NCBI GenBank assembly: GCA_914767715.1
Contig: OU612067.1
Span: 13,581,001-13,645,000 of the forward strand
Direction of reading: 5' to 3'
From: Membranipora membranacea
Lineage: Eukaryota; Bryozoa; Gymnolaemata; Cheilostomatida; Membraniporidae
DNA: 64,000 nt
Shown: in pieces, positions 23,901 through 37,200 of the stretch
Numbering within the stretch: the first letter of the stretch is position 1
Layout: each line of letters begins with the position of its first letter
Translations under genes and position numbers: made by a program
The notes under the pieces: model-generated
Database searches by the model: none
What the model was told of the DNA's origin: nothing
What the model saw: only the letters and a program-made list of their open reading frames with translations

Positions 23901-26900
23901 GGTATATATTGTTTAGTTGTAAATTTAGCACTATTGAGATATCTGTGTTAATGTTGTTAAGGCTTTTACCCGAGTCAGCAAGATGGCTGCTGAGTAGAAA
24001 TAGAGTTGACGAAGCTGAAGCAATCATACAAAACGCTGCAAAGGTCAATAAAGTCACTCTGCCAAAAAATGTATTTGGAAACTTGAAACAGGACGACACC
24101 CCTCCAGAGAACTTCATTGCTGTGTTCAAAGCTCCCAAACTGCTAGTACGATCTATCATCATTCTAGTGAATTGGTGAGTGTTATAGACACACTGACATC
24201 GAGACTACACTATTATCATGTGTATCTCTGATCGTTAGAGTCAATTTAGTAGCAGTACCTAACATGTGCACGACGCCAATTAGTAAAATTTTACTCGGGT
24301 CGTCACACAAAATTCCTACTGATGGTATTCATGCTAAGTGAATTAGTCTCTATTGATCGGAGATATACATGCATTAGTGTATCACATCATGAGTGTGGTG
24401 TGTTATAGTTACAGATTATCAGATCTGTAAGTATCAATCCCATAATGCAATTTCAGCCTGATATCTTTGGGAATTCTTTTTGTTACCCATAAAAAAAAGT
24501 GTCCGCGTAACAAGGCCAGCTATTTCCATATTGTGTTACTTTACATCCTTGAGTTCCTAGTTATGTTAATGTTCTCAAGCAACATGATGCTACTACCATC
24601 GAGCGCGGTAATACTTGAGAATATAAGCTATTTCGGCCCTAAAATATTTCCCCATATTTAACCATTACATCTTATATCCAGGTGTGTAGTAGCTATGGGA
24701 TATTACGGTCTGTCACTAAACAGTGGTAGCCTTGGAGGAAGTATATTTATTAACTTTATGCTGGGAGGTCTGGTAGAATTCCCTGGATATACGGTGTGCT
24801 TCCTCTGCTATAAGCTTGGCAGGAAATCACTGCACATCTTCGGAATGATGGTCGGAGGCCTCGCCTGTCTCGGAACCGTCTTCGTAGATCAGTTTGCCAC
24901 AGGTACGGCTTGAGAAGGTTTGAGTATTGACCAATAGGCAAATCATAGTATGTCTTTAAGGTATATTAATGTCCATGATATTAAATATATACCATGTCTT
25001 TGATGTCTATGTCTATGAATGGCTTGCGTCGACAGATTATGATTTTATTGTGTCATTACCACGCCACATGCAAGTGATAATCCCGGTGTTAGATAAATTA
25101 TGTTGTGAGACTTGAGTACTCATGGAAGTTTGCGACATGAGATTACAACCAATAAATTGGTTTCCATTTAGTAAAGTTGCTAGCCGGAGGAATGGAATGA
25201 AAGATGGTGGTAGACTACTAGAATCGAGACTGTGATAAATACCTGTGTTGCTCTCAGTTTTCAAGACTATTTGAACAAATTTTTTGCCTAAAAGTCAATG
25301 GAGGACATTAGGAGAAATATTACGCCACCTAACAATCTAATGCCTGCAAACTTTATGCCTAAAGATGGCCTACAAAATGACTGATATAGCATCAAAAGTT
25401 TCGCACTTTCAACCGTTTACTCTGGTGCATTGACTTGAAAGTTTCCGATTCTCTCTTTTCCAGATATGCCCGAAGACGAGAAGACGATATATTTTGTGAC
25501 GCTGAACATGGTAGGAAAGTTTGGCATGACGATAGGATTCTGCATAATCTATCTATGGTCTGCAGAGATATACCCGACATCAGTGAGGAACAGTATGATG
25601 GGCCTGAGTTCTACATTTGCTAGGGTCGGCTCACTCGCTGCTCCCTGGATAGCTGATCTCGTATGTAAACACTTGAGCTAATCTAGAAATAAGATAGCAT
25701 ACAGCCTTCATATGTTAATGTCCAAGCAAAGACTCATATTTTGACTTTGTTTCACAGAGCTACCCACTTCCCTGTTCAAGATATTGACTGAAAACTAGCT
25801 CGCAAGGTGGAAGCAAATAATATGTATGTAGAGTCACTTATCATTGACCCCGATTAGTGTTTTGGTTACGGTGCTGGGTAGTGACCAATCCACCCAGAAC
25901 AAATGATGACACATTTTTGTTAGCATATCAATGGCCTTTGAAAATCAAACGAATTGATTAGCTACTATGAGTGTTAAGACCTCATCTACTGTAACACTCC
26001 CTACATGTTACCTTTCTACCTTTGTAAGCAGATGCTTCTACCTTGTCCTTTCAACTTCAACCTCTTCGATTTCTCCCTGCACCAGCATTGCTTCTACGAT
26101 CTCCATTGTTTATGTTAAAGGTGGTGACCTTCAATTTGACAGCTGTTGATTTTTGCCTTTTTTGCAGGGCAAGTTTATACCTCCCCAGTATAAGGTCGCC
26201 ATGCCAGCCTCTATATTCGGCTCTGCAGTGATAGTCGGTGCTTTGTTGTCCATAGCCTTACCCGAAACAACCGGACATTCCATGCCTGAAACGATAGAAG
26301 AAGCTAACAGATTCCCTAAGTGAGTATGCTGTCAGAAAGTAAATATGGTTTATCTAGCTAGGGTAACCCGCCCCCAGTTAAAAAATTGGTCGTAAAATAT
26401 TACCCAAAATTCTTTGTTTCAAACCTATGGGATATGTAAAAATTAAATCATTCATGTTTCATTGGTGCTAATACTGTAACCTTTACTCTCCCGCGCCTAC
26501 AAAACTCCCCATCTTCTATGAATTAAGTGAAAAGCTCCCAGTAGTTTGCGGGAAACTTTTATTTTATTGGTTCAATCTAGAAAAAAGGTAAATACTTTTT
26601 TTTTCACTGCCTATTAGGAAATGAGTCTCATCATAGATATTTTGATACAGAAACAGACGCACAATATGGCAGCTACCAATCAGTAGCATGCAAATAACCG
26701 GAATCCGTATGGAAGCTTCCATTAGCATAAGTGGTTAAATATTTCTTGAAAATTAAGCTATCTTTATATTCAAACACCTTACTTGTACATATGGCTTGTA
26801 TAAGCTGATAGGACTGACACGGTTGTTTGTTATGAAGGTCTAGATTGTGGCCTAGTTATTCCTATAACAAAACCAACAATCACCACAACTTTCCTTTAAT

Positions 26901-27868
26901 ATAAAGGGTGTGAAGATAGCACTTTATATAAGACTAAACTCCAATAAGCTTACAGTGATTATGACCTTTTATCTCTTAGATGTCCTATCTTGATACAACT
27001 GTTACCTAACATACCTTATTGTATGAGATTCGGGAGCCAATTCATCAAGCTCTTGACAGACTTACCACGTTATGATGTATCTATTTGTTTGATGCGTCAC
27101 AGTAAGGGTCATAAAAATATTTGCAGGTGGTAAATTTGTATATGAATCGGCTTGGAATCAGGTCACTGCGCTCGTACAATGGTGCAAGGAATCCAATGGG
27201 TGACCTTGTTAACCTAGAATTCCGTTGACCAATGTCCTAAACGATCTTGATATCACCCATTTCAGAGTTTTGATTGTCAACAAAATCTAAACATACTATC
27301 ATTTAGGAAATTTTAAAATTAATTAAAACATGGTAAAATAACTTAGTGAAACAGCCAGACATAAATAAAATCCCTATATATATAATACCGATAATATAAC
27401 AACGGGGACTATACACTAAAAAGTTTTGCCTGTAGAGCATATATACTAGATGTCAACCAAGGAGTAAACTATTCGTATTGTGACACCAGTTACCCCACCT
27501 TATATAAAACAAAGAGTTTATGGTTCACTTATTGGAAAAACCTGCTATCAAAAGCTTTGATTGAATTTATATGTATTTTTTATGAATACACATATATATG
27601 TCAATGCCTGTTTATTGTTTCTTTTATTTTTTGTTGTTTTCACATGGTATTATTTGCTTCATGCATTGATCGGTGGTTAATTAAGTTCATAATATAATAT
27701 AAAATAATCATGGGCTTTTGCCATAAAACTCCTCTTTTTAGCAGCATTGTATTTTTTTTCTTTTTCATTAATTATAGTCATGACAGAGACCGCTATGGGC
27801 AGACAACTACGCAATCTAAAGCTGATCTAGTCGGTGAAGATGAACTCGAGACGGAATTTAAGAAATAA
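20909..27868 (+). CDS. SLC22-family organic ion transporter, complete
   Basis: Ten exons: 20909-21051, 21390-21612, 22263-22372, 22721-22875, 23253-23421, 23962-24174, 24682-24902, 25464-25660, 26168-26319, 27778-27868 (TAA). All GT-AG and phase-consistent; 557 aa. It is a major-facilitator transporter of organic cations, zwitterions or anions in the plasma membrane. Marks: short cytosolic N-terminus MEFDDVLIQLGQFGKYQKIQ; TM1; large extracellular loop (about residues 48-125) with Cys and N-glycosylation sequons (NGT, NSS, NDT); loop motif SDAIGRKKT near residue 160; LLPESARWLL near 270 (SLC22 PESPRWL block); SAEIYPTSVRN near 446; polar C-terminal tail. Length and motif order match OCT/OCTN-type members. 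Substrate cannot be read from sequence. I chose 20909 because the protein from there fits the family; the frame is open further upstream to 20831. Intron 6 holds a MITE. Confidence 0.95.
24188..24400 (+). mobile_element. MITE family M (hAT-like), copy 3
   Basis: 213-bp relative of 1852-2064, flanked by an exact 8-bp direct repeat TGTTATAG (24180-24187 and 24401-24408). An 8-bp target-site duplication is the mark of hAT transposition. It lies in intron 6 of the SLC22 gene, directly behind the donor site. Confidence 0.88.
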
Positions 27869-28985
27869 ATTAACTGAGCTGGATATCAAAGCCAGATTGT
27901 CGAGCAAATCTGAACTATAAATCTCCTTTATGAAAATAGCATGACGTCATTTTATTTGTCGTACCAGAAAAGGTTTTTGTGATAAATAGATTTAATAGAG
28001 CTTACTTTAGGTTAGATATTAATTATTTTTTGATTGAGTTTACAGAATCAATTTCATTTTGCAATACACTGCCAAATTAAATAGAACTGTCATAATATGT
28101 CAATCAAATTCATCTATAGCTTCTTCTAAGCTAGCCTATCTTGACAAACTCAGTTGGTGGGGTGGGATTGGGGAAGCAAGCTTACCTCTATAGTGTAAAC
28201 TTCTGGAACAGATGAGAAATGAGACTACATAAGGCATAAGGGACTCGTATGGTCTTATTGCTCAGGTGAAGGTTGGCGTTACGTGTTATCACAGAATAAG
28301 GTGTTTGCTACAAATCATGCCACTTACTCTGTCAAATATAGAGACTTCGAGCACTTAAGGACTATCGCTGAATCTTATCATGTTGTTGACGAGATAAGAT
28401 TTGTATTAAGGCCAAACGGATATTTCTCTGGTATGTTGGTGTCGCTAGTCAAATGAATGGCAGCTTTAAAATATTTAAAGTTCCTCACAGCTGTACAGGT
28501 GTACAAGAGGAGCTCAAGTATAGTTGAAGGAGATCTGTGTTCAAGTAATCTTGTACATACAAGAAGCTATCTCATCATTATAACAAAGAGTTTACTAGAA
28601 AGCTGAAGTTTTGTTGAGATTAAGATAAACCGATACTAGATGTATTGTTTATCAATGTGCAGTACATGATTCACCTTGTTGCCCCTTTTTTCCTCAACAT
28701 CAACCCTTACTTTTGGACATTTGATAGAGGACATTTCTATCCCACAGAAAACGCAACATGGGAAGACAACTCTCCAAAAGTGTCAAAGATTTATTAATAT
28801 TGCTATAAACTCACTCAGGTACCAGGATTATCATTCTTTTCTAATAAAAAAGTTTCCAAGTATAGCATTTGCATCTTGCTAATATTAATTCATATAATTT
28901 ATTGTCAATTTTTATGGAGATAATGTATATGCACTTCAAACCTTAAATTAAATGTGACGCAAATAAATCATAGCTCTATTTGATA
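27869..28985. other. Intergenic after SLC22; nothing recognised
   Basis: AT-rich sequence, partly the SLC22 3' untranslated region. The short frames here look like chance and I saw no repeat shared with the rest of the window. Confidence 0.5.
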
Positions 28986-28989
28986 TACA

Positions 28990-29365
28990 TATGTGTCGAA
29001 TACAAAATTTATGTACAACCTCTTCTATGTTTGGAAAGAGCATATTCATACAGCATAATGATAGAACCAGTTTGTTCCCTCTTCGGGGGCAGAGGGATGT
29101 TTAAAAAGCTGTGTATCAAGGCGTCTTCATACCCGACTTTTGTTATTACTACACGTCCATAAAGGGATCAAACTAAGTCTATGGCAAAGGACGCCCAGGC
29201 TTTGTTAATTTTTTTAAAGCTAAAAACAATGATTTTGTAAAAAAATTAATTTAATTTAAAGTTCTTTCCTCTGATGATGACGGGCTACAAAAAGTTGTCC
29301 TCTCATTAAACAACAATTCACAACTCCTGAGACCTGAATGAGATCATTATTGACGCCTATCGCAG
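28990..29365 (+). mobile_element. Solo 3' fragment of the EEP element (copy C)
   Basis: GGGCAGAGGGATGTTTAAAA then GCTGTGTATCAAGGCG, and later GATGATGACGGGCTAC and AACTCCTGAG.CCTG.ATGAGAT, match 53,900-54,275 at the 3' end of copy B in the same order and orientation, with small indels. No coding part is present. Confidence 0.7.
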
Positions 29366-29369
29366 AGAA

Positions 29370-31870
29370 CTGCTTTAATAAAAGATACAATAATTATTGT
29401 GGCACATTAGAGGAGACTAGTTTATCAGTAAGAAAATTTGGCACTATTTATTTGTGATTTAGTGGTTTTTGAATTTTGTGTACCCCATGGTCATTTACTG
29501 CATTTCCATGGATTTACCTGAGGCTACTTTCAGGGCTCTTCAAGCCATTGGAACACCTGGATTAGTTCGCACTGTGCTCAATGACCTCAATATGCTATCC
29601 ACCAGGCAGAGGGAGATAACGATTGGCTCTAGGGCTCACCCAACATGAAGCTGATATTTAATTGTGACTCAAGGAAAACTAAACCAGATCATATTGGCTA
29701 TTTTGGAAACATATCATAAGTTTAGCAAAACGAGAAAGTTTATATGAATAGGATGTGAAAACCAATGAACTGTCGTCGTCAAATCCCCTGCACTTTTTGC
29801 ATATAACACTTAGTCTACATAGTTTGTCCTTGTGTCAGCTCATCGGACATTGTCGGACAAATTTTCATCCCCTGATATTATCGGCATGTGTCCATCCATT
29901 GGGCAAACATTAACAAAATTCCATCTATGCGGTCTCAGTCCAACACCGACTGACTGTTCAAAAACTTTCAGTCCATTAATTGAGTAAATTTGTCCTACCA
30001 CCAATGCCCGTCAAGGTGTTGAAATGACTGCCAACTGCCAACTGAAATCCCAAGTTCTCACAAGGGCACGGCAACTTAATGACACGGTCCATGTGAATTG
30101 GACATATGGACATCATAGGATGCTCACCAACAACTTAACACGCCTAATAGTCTGTAAACCGCTGAAATAAAAACGTCAAAATGGTTCAAGTTTTTAATCA
30201 ATTCAGCTGAATTTAATTATTAGCACATTATATGCGCTACAGGATGTGGGAAGCTATGTTCCCTTTAGCCAAACTAACTTAATTAATGAGAGCATCAATT
30301 CAACTTGTGCAAATTTCAAGCCCCTTCCTTTATATTGGGTATTGAACCCTGATCTGTCAACTTTATTGTATGTCATAGGTGTCAATCATTATTAATTCTT
30401 GCAAAAAAATATAGTTATGATAATGCCATTACTAGGAAATTTTATCAATCGATCTAACTTAATTAATGAGAGCATCAATTCAACTTGTGTCATTTTCAAG
30501 CCCCTTCCTTCATATCGGGTATTGAACCCTGATCTGTCAACTTTATTACCTGCAAAAACTAGTTATGATAATGCCATCACAATGAAACTTTATGTTATTA
30601 AGCTTATTTATGTTATTAAGCTTAGTAGGGATTATGCGGTGTGTCATTCTAGTTTAATAATCTAAATTGACAAATAATAGCCACAATAACTTTATCCAGC
30701 AAAAGATTGATATTTATAAGATATTAGACTTGCTTATTAATGTTGGTTTTACCTCATGGTGGTATTAAGGTGACCGTCCATGACGACTACTTTCGTAGAC
30801 GGTACCAGAGCAGCCCCTTTTAGAGATAAGGGATAGATATCAATATCAATTACTCACTGTCTGTTGTATATCATAATTACCACTAACTCAATAGATATCC
30901 AAATTTACCATTAACTCAACTTGCACAATTAATAAGTCTAGATATTGAAAACTCTCTAAGATACTTTATTTAATGTCTATTAAAAGTCAAAGTTAAAACA
31001 CAGTTAAAATTGTATGAGTCAAAACTCAACTATAAGTTTAAAACTCACCCAACCGACTCCCTATGAATATCAAAGTTCTCATTTATATAGGCAGCGGTCA
31101 CAACACCAGGTCTACGTGGACACACAATCAAAAGGTACAAATCATATGTAATAGTCCGATAAAATCATAATGGTTCGATAACAACATAATTCTACGGCGG
31201 GAAACCGGCTTAGATCAAAAGGATGAAGCTATTTGTTGAACTATAAAATTAAAGCTTTATGTAATATTTTCTTGTGGAGGGTGAAAGAAGAGGTTATATG
31301 TTACGGCATAAGAGATTTTGTCTATCTGGTACCCAAGGATCAAACGATTTGTTGAACTATAAAATTACAGTTTTATGTAACATTTTCTTGTGTAGGGTGA
31401 ACAATCAGGTAGATTGTTACGGCATAAAGGACTTTGTCTGTCTGGCGGCTGACTTATCATTTAAAGTTAATATTGTTACGTCAGGATCCATCCAGCGGCT
31501 GAATCTAACTAGGTTGTGTGCAAAGAGAATACAAAAACTGCTTAGTTCAATCCACAACAATTAATAACTGGAGTTCTGATGATTTACAGGGATAAAACAG
31601 TGACAGTGTGGGTGTGCTGGCTTTTCAGTCTGAGAGCTGAATCACATTTGGGTTAATTGAATGCTATGATGGAATCGGTTGCCCATGCATAAAGTGGACC
31701 GCTCCTGCAGAGATAAAAACAAGTCTGTGGCTGGAAAATTAAAGTGATGCAACATCATCAAAATGTAACGACTAGAAATAAGCAAACTCAAGCAATAGAA
31801 GTGGAAGTTTACCTCAAGAAAACCTTTGAAATAAAGAAACTGAAAATATTTAGAGTCAGATCAAGACCAA
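29370..31870. other. Gene-poor region with local duplications
   Basis: A ~91-bp block at 30277-30368 (CTTAATTAATGAGAGCATCA...) is repeated at 30456-30547. A ~110-bp block (TTGAACTATAAAATTA.AG...) occurs at 31237 and again at 31344. At 29488-29661 a 57-codon frame contains ATFRALQAIGTPGLVRTVLN, which looks protein-like but matches nothing I can name; it could be a degraded exon. Confidence 0.5.
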
Positions 31871-31918
31871 ACAGCTTTGCAAATTGATCACTCGATTTTT
31901 AGAATTTTTCTTGATTTA

Positions 31919-34900
31919 AGACTAAAGTTTAGTGAAACTAACACCTACCTGTCGTACTACTACCCAATTCATATGGAGATCGATAAGAGGGAACCAAACA
32001 GCATTCTCTTTGTGTCGCATAACACACTTAAATCATACAGTGCATTAGATGACAATGTCTATCTCATAGCTGGAAACAACGGTAAAAGAGGTTATGCTAA
32101 TGGTGAAGGAACTGAAGCCTTGTTTGATGACTTGACAGGATACTATCAGATTGACCATGAGAGTGTGGTCCCTTTTGGAGGGTCATAATAACTGCCTTAA
32201 ACTGATTTATCGTCCAGAGAGGCTCGATTCTGACTACGCTGGGGTGTGTAACAGCTCTGGGTATATAGATGGTCCGGCTACTCTGGCTAAATTTAACGGC
32301 CCAACATCTGTAGATATTGACAGACAGGACAGGAAAAATCTTATACTCACTGATCGCTTCAAATAGTGCGCTTAGATTAATCTCTATTGAAACAAGGAAT
32401 GTAACAACTTTGATAAGATATCTTCGGTATGAACCTCTTTCCATAGCATGGAATCCAGCTGACAATTTTACATTGTATGTGTCGTGTGTATGTAAAGTGA
32501 TCATGATTGATCTGAAATCTCTCACTTACAAAGTACCTGCGTCATACTGCTCTCCTCCTGACATCTACAGTCTCTATGACATGATCTGGTTACATGAGAA
32601 GATTTTTATCTTAGCAGACGACGCAAGGAATCGTCTCTTGATCCATGATATGGAGAGTAGCGCAGATTACTCCATTTGTGATGGTACTGAGGGAGCTTTG
32701 AATGGTAACATCTCTGTATGCCAACTCCAGTATCTGAGAAGCTTACTCAAAATAGATGATCACCTTTATATTGGATACATTAACAGTATAAAAGTACTTG
32801 AAGGTATGTCACTTTTCTAGTCAGTCTGCCAGTCAGTCTGCCTAAGAGAGAGGAAGGGAATTTCCTATTTTCAGTTTTGCCAGTACTATACCTCATTCAC
32901 CTTGTGTGTGATCTTGTCCTATGTATTACTGCATAACTCATAGTCAAAATTAAGATGCAAATCATTCAATATTTGCCCTGTTGTTGATGCAGGAGACATG
33001 ATCATCCCTAGCCTTACAGGATATGAGGAAATTTCCATCGCATAGATTCCCTAGTATTCCTATATAAACAGGGCACATTATAAATTTCAATCCAAGTCTG
33101 GCTATCAGTTAAATCCTTTCGAAGTTACTAGCATAATATGGACTACATAGCGGGGTGACTTACAACCCGATCTACAAGAAAAGCCAAAATACACAGAAAC
33201 ATACCATTAGAGTTTTGTGGAGTCTTATTTAGTTCTCTCAATTAGCAAGGTGTGAACTTTGTGGTATGATCCTTTTCATTCCTTTGTGGAAGATTTCACC
33301 AGTAAGTAATTACTTTGTCAATTGTTAAGTACAATCAAACATAACTTCAATTAGATATTGATGAAAAATTCAAGCGCCTACCAATAATTTGACCTGTTTA
33401 CTCGCCTTTGCACTTTACAGTGAGTGGGCACATCATGGATGAAGCCATACGGGCAGATACAGTTTCTGAGAGAGAATCATCTTTTCCCAAAACATCAGCT
33501 TCAAGTATGTAACTTTTTGATCTTATAGTTCATAGGATTTCAGAGTACAAGCTATGGAAATTAGAGCGTGCTCTTCAATAATCCTGCAAAAATGTTGGTT
33601 GTTTATCTTGAGATGGTTGGAAAGTCCAACATAGTGCTGAACATTTGTTCTTCATTTAAAAGTATGTTGAGAAACAGATATCCTCTTCTTGAGTTGTTAA
33701 GGGTTTAGTAATATGCATTCAAAAATATATAATAGTGTCATCTGCCTTCAGAGTCTCTTAATGTGAAAATGACGTTACCGATACTGATTGTTGTTATTGT
33801 GATCCTTGTACTCATTCTCTCAGCTGTTACGGGATTCATCTGGTTTAAAAGAAAGCAGCTGACAACTGGGCAAAGGTATGTAAAATGATTAATTTATCAA
33901 TATCATGATTTGTGATTTAAATGCAATAATTTATCCTTTCACTTGGTCCTGCTTTCCTTTTTTAAAGTTTTAGGGTCCAATTTTGTTTTAAACTTTTGAC
34001 ACACTGACGATTTTTCATTATCTTATGTAGTTCAGTGGCTGACCATGGTATTTTGGTCCTAAGATTTAACACTAAGATACTAAGACGATCATAGCTTATT
34101 ATCATGGCACAACTTTTCAAAAGACAAAAACCATCTTCTCATTATCTATGCCAAAAGTTATACTTGTTTTTGCAAGTATACAACATCAGTCATATGACTT
34201 ATAATAACGTCAATCAATCAACTGTAGCACTTACACAGCAGGTTCTGCCTGTAAGGTTTAATGGCCACTCATACAAACCGTCCTATACTGTAGCTTTATT
34301 GTCACCATAAAATAAAAATCTCAGAAATGCTAAGATACTGAATTTTATCTTGAAAACTGCAGGAATCATAATTCAAATCCTTGAAACTGCTAGGGAACAT
34401 TATTTTTTCCTATCCATTTGTACGTTGGATATCTGATTGAAATTATAATAAATCTAAGGTTTTCCACATTTAAAAGCGGTACATAACATGGCCGTAGTTT
34501 TGAAAAAATTGTAGGGGAGGCAAAAGTCTGGAGCATATCCAGGCAGGGTGCTGTAAGCTCCTCCCCCAAGCAATTTAAGGCATATAATTTGCAAATTGCA
34601 ATTCCAGTAGAGCTTATTCTGACATGAATTACAACCACTGGATGCAATAAAGATGGCACATATGATGAAATTAGCATCAAGGATAATGTGACAAATAATT
34701 ATGATCATAGCAGCAGTCCTAGTGACGGTGCACATCAATGTAATGATTCTCTCCCAGAAATATATTCTGGTCCATATCCTTATTTAAGTTATCAGTCTGC
34801 AACTAAGAATTTGGAAGTAGGTGGTGGGGAGCTCTTACACCAAATTAGTCACTGAATGTGTCAACACCACAAACGAGGCACATGGAGCAGTAGACGAACA

Positions 34901-34931
34901 AGCTCCACAAAATATTGTCACAGACTCATAG
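31919..34931 (+). CDS. NHL-repeat single-pass membrane protein, with three apparent frameshifts
   Basis: Proposed exons: ~31919-32803, 33421-33504, 33752-33875, 34675-34931. Junctions are GT-AG and phases 1, 1, 2 agree. The ectodomain shows NHL beta-propeller signatures, for example PNSILFVSHNTLKSY...VYLIAGNNG..GYANGEGTEALF and GYIDGPATLAKFNGPTSVDI followed by LILTDR. The third exon encodes one membrane helix (LPILIVVIVILVLILSAVTG) then FKRKQ, a stop-transfer signal; the last exon is a polar, tyrosine-containing tail (EIYSGPYPYLSY). The frame is broken by one extra base at CCC (about 32170), AAA (about 32363) and GGGG (about 34827). After each break the protein resumes sensibly in the next frame. 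Either a young pseudogene or homopolymer errors in the assembly. The signal-peptide exon was not found. Confidence 0.6.
34430..34640. repeat. Dispersed ~150-bp repeat, copy 1
   Basis: GGCCGTAGTTTTGAAAAAAT then TAGGGGAGGCAAAAG...AAGCTCCTCCC.AGCAATT.AAGGCATAT recurs at 43977-44110, with a third 5' fragment at 44162. GGGAGG...CTCCTCCC gives it inverted ends. It lies in the last intron of the NHL gene. Confidence 0.65.
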
Positions 34932-34938
34932 GCAGAAT

Positions 34939-34944
34939 AATAAA
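34939..34944 (+). terminator. Polyadenylation signal AATAAA, NHL gene
   Basis: Hexamer 8 bp after the inferred stop codon at 34929-34931, which supports that stop over the earlier out-of-frame one at 34853. Confidence 0.5.
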
Positions 34945-34949
34945 TCAAC

Positions 34950-35625
34950 ATTCATTATAACTTTATGAAATGACTTTGTGAGTGTCTGCTCGGATGTTTA
35001 TCAAAATTCATATTTAGAGAAGAGTTTTCAGGCAAATAGTAAATGCGGAACTTTCGATAAACTCCAACACAACATTGTCTATATATAACTAAAATCTTTT
35101 AACATTGATGCTCACTGTGCGCTGAGCTAGCAAACTAAAATCACCAAAATTCTATTTTAAATAAATTATCACCTGTGCAAGATTGCAGTTCTTTTAGAAC
35201 CGGTGTAGTATTGTAAACTGCCCCCCCCCCCCTATTGTAAAGTGTCCCCACTATTGATGATTGTCCTGATATATTTATATAGGTGATATTTTCATGATAA
35301 ATTGTAAACTCGGGTCACCAAATTCAAAATGAATGTTAAAACGTTGCAGCAACATTAAAAATTAATGAATTATTTTATGATTTGTGTCCCTTGAATTCCA
35401 TCGGAGATAAATAAATGATATATATCTATTCGACAATTGGATATTGTTCAATGTCAAGCCACACAGAAAGGAAAACTTACTCCAAAGGCCCTAACCACAT
35501 ATAAAGAGTTTTTCCTGCTATCGAAATGAAAAAGTCATAGAGTTCACATTCTCTAACAGTTAGTTGAGAGTTTGTCTATGTTTTCGGTCAAAATTCTGCA
35601 ATATTTGTTTAGAAATATATTATGC
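34950..35625. other. Intergenic; nothing recognised
   Basis: AT-rich, with a run of about 14 C at 35221-35234. No supported gene. Confidence 0.5.
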
Positions 35626-35631
35626 TGTTAA

Positions 35632-36092
35632 AAAGGCCTATTGGCTAAGATCAAAGTTTCATGGCCAATGGCTGATTAGTGCCTGTTTCAGTTTCTGGCA
35701 ACTTGCTGCACACTTACGATTAGGAGGTCCACCATGGCCTCACCTCTAGGATGCATTCTAGTTTACTAGGATGTATCACACTCTCAGTACGAGGACTCCG
35801 GGCAACTTGCGTCCCTCTTTAGGGGCAGCCCACCCTCTGTTTTGTCTTAAACAGGGGGGGTTAAAAAGGCCTATTGGCTATTGGCTAAGATCAAAGTGTC
35901 ACTGCCAATGGCCGATTAGTGCCAGTTCAGTTTTGGCAGCTTGCTGCACACTCATGATTAGGAGGTCCTCTATGGCCTCACCTCTAGGATGCATTCTAGT
36001 TTTCTAGGATGTATCACATTCTCAGTATGAGGATTTAGGGCACCTTGCGTCCCTCTTTAGAGGCAGCCCAATCTTCTGTTTCTTACTAAACG
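35632..36092. repeat. ~235-bp tandem duplication
   Basis: AAAAAGGCCTATTGGCTA... through CTTGCGTCCCTCTTTAGGGG occurs twice in direct orientation (about 35632-35865 and 35866-36092), with the second copy containing an extra GGCTATT. Confidence 0.88.
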
Positions 36093-36289
36093 CAAAAAGG
36101 CATGCATAGTCACCACTCCATGCAAAAAAAGCCTTGACTTGTGCACTCATCTATTAAGTTAAATCTTCAGTTTGTCTCATGCATTGAGCATAAAAAAAAT
36201 TCAACTGACCTGATGAAAAAAAGACATACTAAATAGCATGATATTATGTGGATGCCTATGGCTACCAGATGAATTCTTAGAATCGGAAG

Positions 36290-37125
36290 TAGTATGGTTA
36301 TAAGAAGGTCTACCAATGCCCCTCAGCCTAGCCCCACACTTGTTGTTTGTCACTTATTTCAACATGATTGTGCAACAAAACGTCTTGCATTAATGTCACA
36401 CTGATACAGATAATGAAAAGCATATCATACTAGTACATATATCTACACCTTCGTTTCATCTTAGCTCCATTTGTGAAAGAATTCATGCTGATTCTACCCG
36501 GATGCATCCATATTTAATTCATAATTTGAAGAAAAATTATATGCGTTGTGGCTCACTCACTGCAAGGTCAGTCAAATGAGTAAGGTATGGAAGCATGCTA
36601 ATCTGAACCAGAATATTTTCAAATGCCCGACACGAGTCTAGTCGTACAATTTGTTTGTCACCAGTTTCAACATGTTGACAACAACAAGTCTGTCAGAAAT
36701 GTAATTGTGATACATATAATGGATAGTGTATCATACCAGTACATATTTCTATGTCTTGAGTTTCTTGTGTCAAGTTGTGAAAGAATGCATGCTGGTACTA
36801 CTCTAATGCATTCATATCTAATTCATAATTTGAATAAAATTGTATGCGTTGTGGCTCACTGCAAGCTCAGTCAAATGAGTAAGGTATGGAAGCATGCCAA
36901 TCTGCACCAGAATATTTTCCAATGCCAGACACGAGTCTAGTCGTACAATTTGTTTGTCACCAGTTTCAACATGTTGACAACAACAAGTCTGTCAGAAATG
37001 TAATTGTGATACATATAATGGATAGTGTATCATACCAGTACATATTTCTATGTCTTGAGTTTCTTGTGTCAAGTTGTGAAAGAATGCATGCTGGTACTAC
37101 TCTTATGCATTCATATCTAATGCCT
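36290..37125. repeat. ~299-bp tandem repeat, three copies, ending at a promoter
   Basis: Units start with GTATGGAAGCATGC at 36584 and 36883 and are nearly identical; an older diverged unit occupies about 36330-36560. The last unit leads straight into the TATA box of the gene at 37201. Equivalent positions of earlier units read GAATAAAATTGTATGCG where the gene has GATATAAAACTGTACGC. Confidence 0.85.
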
Positions 37126-37130
37126 AAGTG

Positions 37131-37140
37131 GATATAAAAC
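37131..37140 (+). promoter_or_regulatory. TATA box of the small secreted peptide gene
   Basis: GATATAAAAC about 70 bp before the ATG; a start site near 37162 would leave a ~40-nt leader. Confidence 0.55.
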
Positions 37141-37200
37141 TGTACGCTTTATAGCTAACTGCACCAGCCTGATCTTCTCTGACAAGCTACAAACAACAAC

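Noticed and set aside
34104-34310. 68-codon frame after a possible short last exon (34031-34094) of the NHL gene
   Set aside because: An exon at 34031 would be in phase but gives a nondescript tail; the exon at 34675 is also in phase, longer, protein-like and followed by AATAAA, so it was preferred.
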